From assembly GCA_003250175.1 (NCBI GenBank), contig QKHD01000212.1, forward strand, positions 1 to 10,214: a stretch of DNA of 10,214 nucleotides. Reading direction: 5' to 3'. This DNA comes from Helicobacteraceae bacterium (GTDB taxonomy: Bacteria; Campylobacterota; Campylobacteria; Campylobacterales; SZUA-545). Shown in pieces: positions 1 through 6,502 of this stretch. Within the stretch, counting starts at the first letter, position 1, and the number at the start of each line of letters is the position of its first letter. Under the pieces are notes generated by a model. The model was not told the DNA's origin, ran no database searches, and was given only the letters and a program-made list of their open reading frames with translations. Position numbers and translations under genes: made by a program.

Positions 1-57
1 TTTTGATGTGATGAAATGATTATATGGAGTGGGATTAAACGAAGAGTAAATAGAAAG

Positions 58-65
58 TATAGTAT
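58..65 (+). promoter_or_regulatory. Possible -10 box for the small membrane-protein gene
   Basis: Overlapping TATAGT (58-63) and TAGTAT (60-65) lie about 33-40 bases upstream of the TTG start at 98. The surrounding 97 bases are very AT-rich, so such matches arise easily by chance and no -35 box is evident. Nothing else is recognisable in 1-97. Confidence 0.25.
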
Positions 66-97
66 TCTAGTTCAATTTGTAAAAACAGGGAATAACT

Positions 98-361
98 TTG
101 AACGTCGTCGAAAGTATCTTTGAATTTATCTTGAGAGTTTTGTTGGAGATTTTGTGTTACGGAACTGGTGTGAAACTTGTAAAGGTTTTTGCTCCATATC
201 TAAAAGTGGATAACTATCAAAAACGTTCCAAAAAAACCAAGGACAAACTTTTCTACAAGGTTGGGACAACTAAATACATTGATGCAGAGTTGGTGACGTT
301 TTTTGGATTGATGTTCTGGATCATTTTGGGTGGTTTAGTTATATGGATAACACTATATTGA
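98..361 (+). CDS. Small two-helix membrane protein of unknown function (87 aa)
   Basis: I do not recognise this protein. The start is TTG at 98, preceded by an AGGGAA ribosome site (87-92) and by an in-frame stop at 80-82, so no upstream start is available in this frame. Residues about 4-32 are hydrophobic with a YGTG turn (21-24). A basic segment follows, with K/R-rich residues 42-50, and a second strongly hydrophobic helix spans about 64-86, ending two or three residues from the C terminus. The positive-inside rule would place the basic loop in the cytoplasm. GC is roughly 34%, far below the other genes here, and codons are correspondingly AT-rich, which suggests a different history, possibly transfer. 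It converges on ppa and stops just before the ppa terminator. The arrangement of a helix, a YGTG-like turn and a basic linker resembles small hypothetical proteins scattered in proteobacteria, but this gives no function. Confidence 0.6.
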   Translation: MNVVESIFEFILRVLLEILCYGTGVKLVKVFAPYLKVDNYQKRSKKTKDKLFYKVGTTKYIDAELVTFFGLMFWIILGGLVIWITLY

Positions 362-367
362 TGAGGT

Positions 368-391
368 AAAAACCTCCGGAAACTCCGGAGG
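368..391 (-). terminator. Intrinsic terminator of the aspS-adk-ppa operon
   Basis: Read on the minus strand, a perfect 7-bp stem CCTCCGG/CCGGAGG (385-391 with 373-379) encloses a 5-base loop (380-384) and is followed at once by five T (372-368). It lies 7 bases past the ppa stop codon. On the plus strand no T-run follows the hairpin, so it should act mainly in the ppa direction. Both arms carry the palindrome TCCGGA, which is over-represented across this window. Confidence 0.85.
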
Positions 392-398
392 CTGGGAA

Positions 399-917
399 TT
401 ATTTGTAGTTTTTGATCGCAGATTCGAGGATTTTTTCCGCTTCTGCAGGTCCTTGGAAATCTTTTACTTTTACCCATTTGTTTGGTTCAAGCATTTTGTA
501 GGTTTCGAAGAAGTTTTTGATCTTTTTAAGCAGGTGATCGGGCAGATCGTCCAGGGTGTTGATGTTGGCCATCAGAGGGTCCAGCTTGGCAACGGGTACA
601 CCGATGAGTTTTTCGTCAACGCCGCTTTCGTCTTCCATGATCAGAACACCGATCAGCTTGGTTTTGATCATACAGCCGGGGGCAAGAACCGCATCGGTGA
701 TGACCAGAACGTCCGCGGGGTCACCGTCGTCGGAGAGAGTGTTAGGAACAAAACCGTAGTTAGCCGGATAGTGCATCGCGGAGTACATCATGCGGTCAAC
801 TTCAACGATCCCGCTATCTTTGTCGACTTCGTATTTGACGCTGGAGCCCAGGGGCACTTCGATGATGACGTTGACTTTTCCGGGGTTTTCCCCGGGAGTG
901 ATTTTGGAGATATCCAT
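399..917 (-). CDS. ppa: Inorganic pyrophosphatase, family I (172 aa)
   Basis: Cytoplasmic soluble pyrophosphatase that hydrolyses diphosphate to two phosphates and so drives reactions such as the tRNA charging and nucleotide synthesis encoded beside it. The family I signature DGDPADV is present at residues 64-70. The metal and phosphate ligands line up one residue earlier than in the E. coli enzyme: E20, K28, E30, R42, Y54, D64, D66, D69, D96, D101, K103, Y140 and K141, with none missing. Length is normal for bacterial family I enzymes. It is the last gene of aspS-adk-ppa, starting 10 bases after the adk stop. Its ribosome site TAAGGA includes the adk TAA stop, which favours translational coupling. 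A strong terminator follows. The identification is secure. Confidence 0.97.
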   Translation of the reverse strand: MDISKITPGENPGKVNVIIEVPLGSSVKYEVDKDSGIVEVDRMMYSAMHYPANYGFVPNTLSDDGDPADVLVITDAVLAPGCMIKTKLIGVLIMEDESGVDEKLIGVPVAKLDPLMANINTLDDLPDHLLKKIKNFFETYKMLEPNKWVKVKDFQGPAEAEKILESAIKNYK

Positions 918-927
918 AAAACGTTCC

Positions 928-1506
928 TTATTTGATTTGGGACTGGATGAAGGCGTCCATGTCGTTGACGATCTCTTCGATACCGCGTTCGCCGTTGATT
1001 TTGTGCAGGAGGCCTTTTTGGGTATAGAAGCTCTGGATACCGGCGAGTGGCTCGGTGTAGACCTTCATACGGTTGTTGAAGACTTCGGCGTTGTCGTCGG
1101 CACCGCGGGCACGGCCGAGAACACGGTCACGGGCCACTTCTTCGCTCACCACGACTTCGATGACGTTAACCAGTTTCACACCGGATTCGTTGGCCAGGTA
1201 TTTATCCAGTTCAACCATCTGTTCGTCGCTGCGTGGGTAACCGTCGATGATCACCACATCGGTCGGAGCTTTTTTGATCGCACCGACAATGGTTTCGATG
1301 ACGATGGCGATCGGTACCAGGTTCCCTTTGGAAATATAGGATTCGATCTCTTTGCCGCGTTCGCTGCCGCTGGCAACTTCCGCACGGAACATATCACCGG
1401 TAGAGTAGTGGGTGATGGAATCGGCGTGGCGCTCGGCGATCAGCTGGGCGTCGGTGGTTTTACCGCTGCCCGGTGCACCGATGATAAGAAATAGTTTTTT
1501 AGACAT
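928..1506 (-). CDS. adk: Adenylate kinase, short-lid type (192 aa)
   Basis: Cytoplasmic enzyme catalysing ATP + AMP = 2 ADP. The P-loop is GAPGSGKT at residues 10-17, the AMP-binding TGDMFR motif is near 36-41, and the family signature DGYPRSDEQ is at 88-96. The lid region (about 128-140, GRARGADDN) is short and has no Cys cluster, so this is the compact form without a zinc lid. The length of 192 residues is what I recall for Campylobacter adenylate kinases. The ATG start has an AAGGAG ribosome site 7 bases upstream. It begins 18 bases after the aspS stop and its own stop is part of the ppa ribosome site. Adenylate kinase recycles the AMP made by AspRS and pyrophosphatase removes the diphosphate, so the three neighbours handle the products of aminoacylation. 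Confidence 0.96.
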   Translation of the reverse strand: MSKKLFLIIGAPGSGKTTDAQLIAERHADSITHYSTGDMFRAEVASGSERGKEIESYISKGNLVPIAIVIETIVGAIKKAPTDVVIIDGYPRSDEQMVELDKYLANESGVKLVNVIEVVVSEEVARDRVLGRARGADDNAEVFNNRMKVYTEPLAGIQSFYTQKGLLHKINGERGIEEIVNDMDAFIQSQIK

Positions 1507-1524
1507 GGTGTTCTCCTTGTAAAA

Positions 1525-3285
1525 TTAAGCTTGTCCGGACGTGGCGCGGATGCGCAGGCCCAGTTCTTTTAGCTGCTCCGGATCGGCGTCGCCCGGTGCG
1601 GCGGTCATGAGACATTGCGCCTTCTGCGTTTTGGGGAAGGCGATAACGTCACGGATGCTCTTGGACTTGGTCATGAGCATGATCAGGCGGTCAAGGCCCA
1701 GGGCGAAGCCGCCGTGGGGCGGAGCGCCGAACTTGAGGGCGTCGAGGAGGAAGCCGAACTTCTCCTTCTGCTCCTCTTCGTTGATGCCGAGGAGTTTGAA
1801 GACCTCCTGCTGGATATCCTGTTTGTGGATACGGATACTTCCGCCGCCCAGCTCGTAGCCGTTAAGGACGATGTCGTAGGCGATGGATTCGACCTCTTCG
1901 ATGTTCTCTTTGTCGAGATCTTTGGGCATGGTGAAGGGGTGGTGAATCGCCTTGACCTTGCCTTCGTCCACTTCAAACATCGGGAAGTCCACGACCCAGA
2001 GGAACTCGTATTTGTTTTCGTCGATGAGGTTCATGCGGTTGGCCACTTCGATCCGGAGGCGACCCATGTAGTCCCATACGGTCTGTTTGGGGCCGGCGCC
2101 GAAGAAGACGATATCGCCGTCTTCCAGGCCGCATCGGGTGCTCAGCTCTTTGAGGTCTTTTTCGTCGAAGAATTTGACCAGGGGCCCTTTCAGACCGCCC
2201 TCTTCTTCACGAACCTGGAAGTAGCCCAGACCGCCCGCGCCGAACTTGCGGACGAAGTCCTCGAGCTCTTTGAGGGTTTTGCGGGTAAAGACCTTGTCGG
2301 CTCCCGGAACGCGCAGGGCTTTGACCCGGTTGATGTGGGGCTTGGAGGCGATGGAGGCGAAGACCTCGTTGCTGCTCTTGGCAAAAATATCGGCAACTTC
2401 CACCATGGCCAGGTCGTAGCGCATGTCGGGTTTGTCGGAGCCGTAGTTTTCCATGGCAACGGAGTACTTCATGCGGTTAAAAGGAGGCTTGACGTCAATG
2501 TCGGCCGCTTTAAACGCATCGATCAGCATATTTTCCACCACGCCGATGACATCTTCCTGATTACAGAAGCTCATCTCCAAATCCACCTGGGTAAATTCGG
2601 GCTGGCGGTCGCTCCGGAGGTCTTCGTCACGGAAGCAGCGCGCCACCTGGAAGTAGCGGTCAAATCCGGAGACCATCAGCAGCTGTTTGAAAAGCTGGGG
2701 AGACTGGGGCAGGGCGTAGAACTCTCCGGGGTGGACACGGCTGGGGACGAGGTAGTCGCGGGCACCTTCAGGGGTCGGCTTGGTGATGATGGGGGTTTCC
2801 ACATCCAAAAAGCCCTGTTTGTCGAGGTTGTTGCGCAGGGCTACGTTTACCTTGGAGCGGAGCTTGAAGATGTTAAAGCTCTTTTCGGTCCGGAGGTCGA
2901 GGTAGCGGTATTTGAGGCGCAGGTCTTCGTGGACGGTGCTGTCACCGATGACAAAGGGCGTGGTTTCGCTCTTGTTTTCGATGATGATCTCCTGGGCGAC
3001 CAGTTCGATGGCGCCGGTGGCCAGCTTGGGGTTTTCCAGACCCTGACCGCGGGCACGGATGGTGCCCTTGACGATGAGGACAAACTCGTCGCGCACGGAG
3101 GTCGCGACCTGGTGTACCTCGCTGTTTTCCGTCGGATCGCAGACGACCTGCAGCAGGCCGCTCTTATCGCGCAGGTCGATGAAGATTACGCCCCCGTGGT
3201 CGCGGTGGTTGTTGGTCCATCCCGCCACGGTGACCTGCTGGCCGATGTGCTCTTTGCTTAGCTCTGTACAGTAATGGGTTCTCAA
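1525..3285 (-). CDS. aspS: Aspartyl-tRNA synthetase, bacterial type, probably non-discriminating (586 aa)
   Basis: Class IIb synthetase charging tRNA-Asp with aspartate in the cytoplasm. An N-terminal OB-fold anticodon domain (about 1-105) is followed by the catalytic core, with motif 1 around 158-180, motif 2 at 218-240 (FRDEDLRSDRQPEF at 218-231), the bacterial GAD insertion about 290-410, and motif 3 GGFALGLDRL at 525-534. I place the start at the TTG at 3285, which gives MRTHYCTELS as in other Campylobacterota. AAGGA lies 7 bases before it. The frame stays open to a TTG at 3345, but that extension (MVKFPCRFRRK...) is not family-like and overlaps the leader. His30 and a glycine near position 82 match the residues associated with non-discriminating AspRS in Pseudomonas aeruginosa, so it may also make Asp-tRNA-Asn for GatCAB. 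First gene of the aspS-adk-ppa operon. Confidence 0.96.
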   Translation of the reverse strand: MRTHYCTELSKEHIGQQVTVAGWTNNHRDHGGVIFIDLRDKSGLLQVVCDPTENSEVHQVATSVRDEFVLIVKGTIRARGQGLENPKLATGAIELVAQEIIIENKSETTPFVIGDSTVHEDLRLKYRYLDLRTEKSFNIFKLRSKVNVALRNNLDKQGFLDVETPIITKPTPEGARDYLVPSRVHPGEFYALPQSPQLFKQLLMVSGFDRYFQVARCFRDEDLRSDRQPEFTQVDLEMSFCNQEDVIGVVENMLIDAFKAADIDVKPPFNRMKYSVAMENYGSDKPDMRYDLAMVEVADIFAKSSNEVFASIASKPHINRVKALRVPGADKVFTRKTLKELEDFVRKFGAGGLGYFQVREEEGGLKGPLVKFFDEKDLKELSTRCGLEDGDIVFFGAGPKQTVWDYMGRLRIEVANRMNLIDENKYEFLWVVDFPMFEVDEGKVKAIHHPFTMPKDLDKENIEEVESIAYDIVLNGYELGGGSIRIHKQDIQQEVFKLLGINEEEQKEKFGFLLDALKFGAPPHGGFALGLDRLIMLMTKSKSIRDVIAFPKTQKAQCLMTAAPGDADPEQLKELGLRIRATSGQA

Positions 3286-3310
3286 TATTCCGTCCTTAAC
3301 ACGGCTTGAA

Positions 3311-3338
3311 AGTTTCCTCCGGAAGCGGCAGGGAAACT
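3311..3338 (-). other. Stem-loop in the aspS 5' leader
   Basis: In the predicted aspS leader, AGTTTCC (3338-3332 read on the minus strand) can pair with GGAAACT (3317-3311), a perfect 7-bp stem around a 14-base loop that holds one TCCGGA. No T-run follows, so it is not a terminator. It ends about 17 bases before the AAGGA ribosome site and does not cover it. It may stabilise the leader or have no function. Confidence 0.35.
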
Positions 3339-3358
3339 TCACCAAAAAGTTTTCGCGG

Positions 3359-3364
3359 ATTCTA
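3359..3364 (-). promoter_or_regulatory. Predicted -10 box for aspS-adk-ppa
   Basis: On the minus strand, TAGAAT within GGTTAGAATCC matches the sigma-70 -10 consensus at five of six positions. It would start transcription near 3352, giving a leader of about 66 bases before the TTG start. No -35 box is evident, as is usual in Campylobacterota. It is arranged back to back with the nadK -10 box, 23 bp away, so the upstream promoter regions overlap. Confidence 0.5.
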
Positions 3365-3387
3365 ACCTATTTTAACTTCCTTAATGG

Positions 3388-3393
3388 TAAAAT
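3388..3393 (+). promoter_or_regulatory. Predicted -10 box for nadK
   Basis: TAAAAT within GGTAAAATCC matches the -10 consensus at five of six positions. Transcription would begin about 7 bases after it, at or next to the nadK ATG (3401), so the mRNA would have essentially no leader. No Shine-Dalgarno sequence exists in this interval. Confidence 0.5.
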
Positions 3394-3400
3394 CCAGCCC

Positions 3401-4279
3401 ATGCAGATGAACAGTAACGAAAAAATCGAGCGTCTTGAAACCGTGGGGGTGGTGCTCCGCCCCGACTCCCCGCAGTTAAAAGATTATTTCCTCAAATTCA
3501 AAGCCTTTCTCGACTCCAAAAAGATCACCACATTGCTGGACAAACGTTCGGCCAAAATGATCGGGACGAGCGGTGTGGACTTCTACGAGATGTGCAAGCG
3601 CAGCGACATCCTGATCTCTATCGGGGGAGACGGAACGCTGATCTCCGCCACACGCAGAAGCATCGACTACCAGATCCCTATTCTGGGTGTCAATATGGGC
3701 AAGCTGGGCTTTCTCACCGACTACCGCGCCGACGAGATCAACGATGCCATCGAGAGCATTTTTCGGGGCGATTACCGCATTGACCTGCGGATGGTGATGG
3801 ACATCGAGGCGATGCTCTCCGGATACAAGGGTGAGTTCCGCGTCATCAACGACCTCGTCATCCGCCATAAAAAGGCGAAGATGGTCCATATCCGGCTCTA
3901 TATCGACGGCGTGCTGGTCAACAAATATTACGGCGACGGGCTGATTATCTCCACCCCCACGGGGGCGACGGGCTACAACCTCTCCGCGGGCGGCCCCATC
4001 GTCTTTCCCTATGCGAAGAACTTTATCTTCACCCCGATCTGTCCCCACTCCCTGACCCAGCGCCCGCTGGTGCTGCCGGTCAACTTCGACATCCGGCTTT
4101 CCGTGGACGACGACGACTGCATGGCGCTGCTTGACGGGCAGGACAGCTTTACGCTAAATTCCCACGACGAAGTGCGTATCTCCATGTCCCAGTCCGGAGC
4201 CAAGATGGTCCACCACGCCGACCGGAACTTTTTCGCCGTTATCAGCGAAAAACTGGGCTGGGGTAACAAAGTCCAATAA
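3401..4279 (+). CDS. nadK: NAD kinase (292 aa)
   Basis: Cytoplasmic enzyme phosphorylating NAD to NADP with ATP or polyphosphate. The signature GGDGT is at residues 75-79 and is followed by the conserved GVNMGKLGFLTD (96-107). The second domain carries the acidic VINDLVI segment (148-154), GDGLIISTPTGATGY (178-192), NLSAGGPIV (193-201), the CPHSLTQRPLVLP block (214-226) and DGQ (245-247). The length is normal. In-frame codons upstream offer no other start, so ATG 3401 or ATG 3407 is used. Neither has a ribosome site, and a -10 box ends only 7 bases before the first, which suggests a leaderless message. It diverges from aspS as in C. jejuni. There I recall recN next, whereas here tal follows after 26 bases. 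Confidence 0.95.
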   Translation: MQMNSNEKIERLETVGVVLRPDSPQLKDYFLKFKAFLDSKKITTLLDKRSAKMIGTSGVDFYEMCKRSDILISIGGDGTLISATRRSIDYQIPILGVNMGKLGFLTDYRADEINDAIESIFRGDYRIDLRMVMDIEAMLSGYKGEFRVINDLVIRHKKAKMVHIRLYIDGVLVNKYYGDGLIISTPTGATGYNLSAGGPIVFPYAKNFIFTPICPHSLTQRPLVLPVNFDIRLSVDDDDCMALLDGQDSFTLNSHDEVRISMSQSGAKMVHHADRNFFAVISEKLGWGNKVQ

Positions 4280-4305
4280 ACCCAATTTTTAACAAGGCAA
4301 CGACC

Positions 4306-5274
4306 ATGTATTTTGATTCCATCCAATTCTCCCTCTGGGCTGATTTTATAGAAAGAGATTTTCTCAATACCAAGTTTGACGACCTGATCGCCAAGGGCAC
4401 CATCAACGGCGCGACCTCCAATCCGGCGATCTTCAAAAATGCCTTTTTGACCTCCGCGGCGTACGATGCGCAGAAAAAAGAGCTGGGCCTCTCCGGAAAA
4501 GCCCTCTACGAAGCTCTTGCCATCAGCGACATCCAGCTGGCGGCGGACAAGCTCAAGCCCCTTTACGACAAAGGCGACGACGGCTTTGTCAGCATCGAGG
4601 TCGACCCCTTTTTCTGTGACGATACCGCGGCAACCATCGAAGAGGGGATGGGCCTGTTTGAACGCATCGGACGACAAAATGTCATGATCAAGGTACCCGC
4701 CACCAACGCAGGGTACGAAGCGATGCGCACCCTGCTCTCCAAGGGGATCCACGTTAACGCAACCCTGATCTTCTCTTTCGCCCAGGCAAAAAAAGTGGTA
4801 CAGGCCTTTAAAGCGGCCAACGCCCCTAAAGGCACGAAAATGGTCGTCAGCGTCTTTGTCAGCCGCTTTGACCGTATATTGGACGGGATGCTTCCCGATG
4901 ATCTCAAGGGGATGGCGGGTGTGCTTAACGCCTCCAAAATCTACAACATGATCGAACGGGAGCAGATTCCGGAGCTAAAAACCCTTTTTGCCAGCACGGG
5001 CACCAAGGACCCGCGCTATACTCCCAGCTACTATGTGGATGAACTCATCGGAGCCCACGCGGTCAACACCGCCCCCATCGATACGATCGACGCCTTCGTC
5101 GCCAACGGCGAAACCGCTCCGGCACTGCCCCGTGAAGACGGCAAAATCGACGGCTTTTTCGGCCTGCTGAACGACCGCGGTATCAACTTCCAGGGTGTCT
5201 GCGACGAACTGCTCGAAGACGGCCTGCTGCAATTCAAGGATGCCTTTAAAGAGATCCTCAAGTCTCTCGAATAA
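4306..5274 (+). CDS. tal: Transaldolase (322 aa)
   Basis: Transfers a dihydroxyacetone unit between sedoheptulose 7-phosphate and glyceraldehyde 3-phosphate in the non-oxidative pentose phosphate pathway, in the cytoplasm. Conserved blocks are GATSNPAIF (35-43), SIEVDP (96-101), NVMIKVPAT (125-133) with Schiff-base Lys129, NATLIFS (151-157), VSRFDR (185-190) and the C-terminal TGTKDP (231-236). The length fits the 320-residue class found in Campylobacterota rather than the 220-residue fructose-6-phosphate aldolase type. The ATG has an AAGG ribosome site about 8 bases upstream. It lies 26 bases after nadK and 21 bases before the PilT-type gene, so the three may be co-transcribed. The link to NADP supply through NAD kinase is metabolically plausible but is only inference. 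Confidence 0.95.
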   Translation: MYFDSIQFSLWADFIERDFLNTKFDDLIAKGTINGATSNPAIFKNAFLTSAAYDAQKKELGLSGKALYEALAISDIQLAADKLKPLYDKGDDGFVSIEVDPFFCDDTAATIEEGMGLFERIGRQNVMIKVPATNAGYEAMRTLLSKGIHVNATLIFSFAQAKKVVQAFKAANAPKGTKMVVSVFVSRFDRILDGMLPDDLKGMAGVLNASKIYNMIEREQIPELKTLFASTGTKDPRYTPSYYVDELIGAHAVNTAPIDTIDAFVANGETAPALPREDGKIDGFFGLLNDRGINFQGVCDELLEDGLLQFKDAFKEILKSLE

Positions 5275-5295
5275 ACCAACTAAGCAGGAGTGGCG

Positions 5296-6453
5296 ATGAG
5301 CGTCAACGTTGAAGAGTTAACCTTTGAATTTACGGACCGGCTCCGGAGCTACCTCCGGAAACTGATTGATCTGGGCGGCAGCGACCTGCACCTCAAAGCC
5401 GAAGGCAAGATCAAGGCCCGAGTCCGCGGCGACATCATCACCCTCTCCGACGAGGTCTTTAAAAAACGGGAAATGATCACCCTGGCCAAGGAGATGCTCC
5501 GGGGGCGATTTAACGAGCTGGTGGAGGAGAAACAGGCCGACCTGACCTTTTTTCTCAATGACGACTACCGTTTCCGGGGCAACATGTTTTTCCAAAAAGA
5601 CGGGGTTTCGGCGGTCTTTCGTGTGATTCCGACACGCATCTCCAGTTTTAAAGACCTGGATATGCCGCCGGTGATGAACAAACTGGCGGCGACGCACCGG
5701 GGGATTATCCTGGTGACGGGTGCCACGGGAAGCGGAAAATCGACCACCCTGGCCTCCATCATTAACGAAATCAACGAGACGGCCAGTAAGCACATCATCA
5801 CCATCGAAGACCCCATCGAATTTATCCACCAGGATAAGCAGAGCATCGTCAACCAGCGCAGCATCGGCGAAGACGCGATGGATTTCACCTCCGCGCTCAA
5901 GGGGGCGCTGCGGGAAGATCCGGACGTCATTTTGATCGGGGAGATGCGGGATATCCAGAGCATGGAGATCGCCCTGCACGCGGCGGAGACCGGCCACCTG
6001 GTCTTGGGCACGCTCCACACCACCGACACGACGGAGACCATCAACCGCATCATCGGGATGTTTCCGGTGAATGAGCAGAACCGCATCCGGCTGACCCTGG
6101 CCTCGGTCTTGCAGGGCGTCGTCTCCCAGCGCCTGGTGAAAACGGTGGACGGCAAGCGCCGGGCGGCGTTGGAGGTGCTGGTGCGGACCGAGCGCATCGC
6201 CGACCTGATCCGCAAAAACCGCGACGACGAGATCAAGATGGCCCTCGAAGACGGCAAGGAGATCTACGGAACCCAGACCTTTGACCAGTCGTTGCTGGAT
6301 TTGCACACCTCCGGAGCGATCAGCGAAGAGGACGCCCTGGCCAATGCCACCAGCCCCGACAACCTCAAGCTTAAAATCCATGGTGTCGGCTCCGTCCATG
6401 CCGGTACGGCGGCCAAAGCCCCCCAGGAGGGGATCATCGGCCTGAAAAAATAG
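5296..6453 (+). CDS. pilT: PilT/PilU-family type IV pilus retraction ATPase (385 aa)
   Basis: Hexameric secretion-superfamily ATPase expected at the inner face of the cytoplasmic membrane, where it powers retraction of type IV pili. The N-terminal domain holds GSDLHL (28-33). The ATPase core has Walker A GATGSGKST (142-150), the Asp box IITIEDPIEF (167-176), Walker B DPDVILIGEMRD (208-219) with catalytic Glu216, and the His box ETGHLVLGTLHTTD (231-244). The core reads as PilT, but the C-terminal part (IADLIRK 301-307, TQTFDQSLLDL 326-336) resembles PilU more than the AIRNLIRE motif of PilT, and an extra tail runs from about 362 to 385. I chose ATG 5296, 5 bases after AGGAG. A GTG at 5290 in frame overlaps that site. 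No other pilus gene is in view. From memory, tal is followed directly by rplY in H. pylori, so this gene looks inserted in that order. Confidence 0.88.
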   Translation: MSVNVEELTFEFTDRLRSYLRKLIDLGGSDLHLKAEGKIKARVRGDIITLSDEVFKKREMITLAKEMLRGRFNELVEEKQADLTFFLNDDYRFRGNMFFQKDGVSAVFRVIPTRISSFKDLDMPPVMNKLAATHRGIILVTGATGSGKSTTLASIINEINETASKHIITIEDPIEFIHQDKQSIVNQRSIGEDAMDFTSALKGALREDPDVILIGEMRDIQSMEIALHAAETGHLVLGTLHTTDTTETINRIIGMFPVNEQNRIRLTLASVLQGVVSQRLVKTVDGKRRAALEVLVRTERIADLIRKNRDDEIKMALEDGKEIYGTQTFDQSLLDLHTSGAISEEDALANATSPDNLKLKIHGVGSVHAGTAAKAPQEGIIGLKK

Positions 6454-6455
6454 CC

Positions 6456-6502
6456 CGGGTTTTTTATAAGATTTTAATGAAAACCCGCTATAATCGCGGT
6501 TT
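6456..6502 (+). repeat. Alternative inverted repeats around the rplY promoter
   Basis: Three arms are visible. CGGGTTTT (6456-6463) is a perfect 8-bp complement of AAAACCCG (6480-6487), with a 16-base loop. The second arm can instead pair with GCGGTTT (6496-6502) as AAACC-GC with one bulged C, leaving the TATAATC of the -10 box as loop. The two pairings exclude each other. Neither is followed by a T-run, so no terminator is implied. The dyad could be an operator or chance. Confidence 0.35.
6489..6494 (+). promoter_or_regulatory. Predicted promoter (-10 TATAAT) for rplY-pth
   Basis: A perfect TATAAT in the context CGCTATAATCGC ends 32 bases before the rplY ATG. Transcription would begin at about 6501, giving a leader of roughly 26 bases that contains the AAGGA ribosome site. 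Upstream is T-rich sequence rather than a -35 hexamer, typical for the main sigma factor of Campylobacterota. Confidence 0.65.

Noticed and set aside
1..19. Possible last codons of a gene entering from the left (FDVMK then TGA)
   Set aside because: Five codons are too few to support a coding call, and the region is AT-rich with stops in the other frames.
1615..3261. Long open frame (about 548 codons) on the plus strand, opposite aspS
   Set aside because: It lies wholly antisense to a confidently identified AspRS, shows no recognisable domain, and its amino acid make-up is the mirror of the aspS codon bias. It is a shadow of a GC-rich gene.
5290..5298. GTG at 5290 as the pilT start
   Set aside because: It overlaps the AGGAG ribosome site at 5286-5290, which is correctly spaced for the ATG at 5296.
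5317..6399. Long open frame (about 360 codons) on the minus strand, opposite pilT
   Set aside because: Antisense to an intact PilT-family gene with all motifs present; no ribosome site or domain. The same applies to long frames opposite adk, ppa, nadK and the permease (for example 7675-8625).
6419..6434. Hairpin CCCC-AGGA-GGGG near the pilT 3' end
   Set aside because: Short stem inside coding sequence, no T-run after it; explained by the codons for the Pro-Gln-Glu-Gly segment.
6440..6466. Intrinsic terminator after pilT at GCCCGGG followed by six T
   Set aside because: CCCGGG is self-complementary without a loop and no upstream sequence gives a stable stem (only three or four pairs with the end of pilT). 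The 8-bp stem 6456-6487 has the T-run in its arm, not after it.
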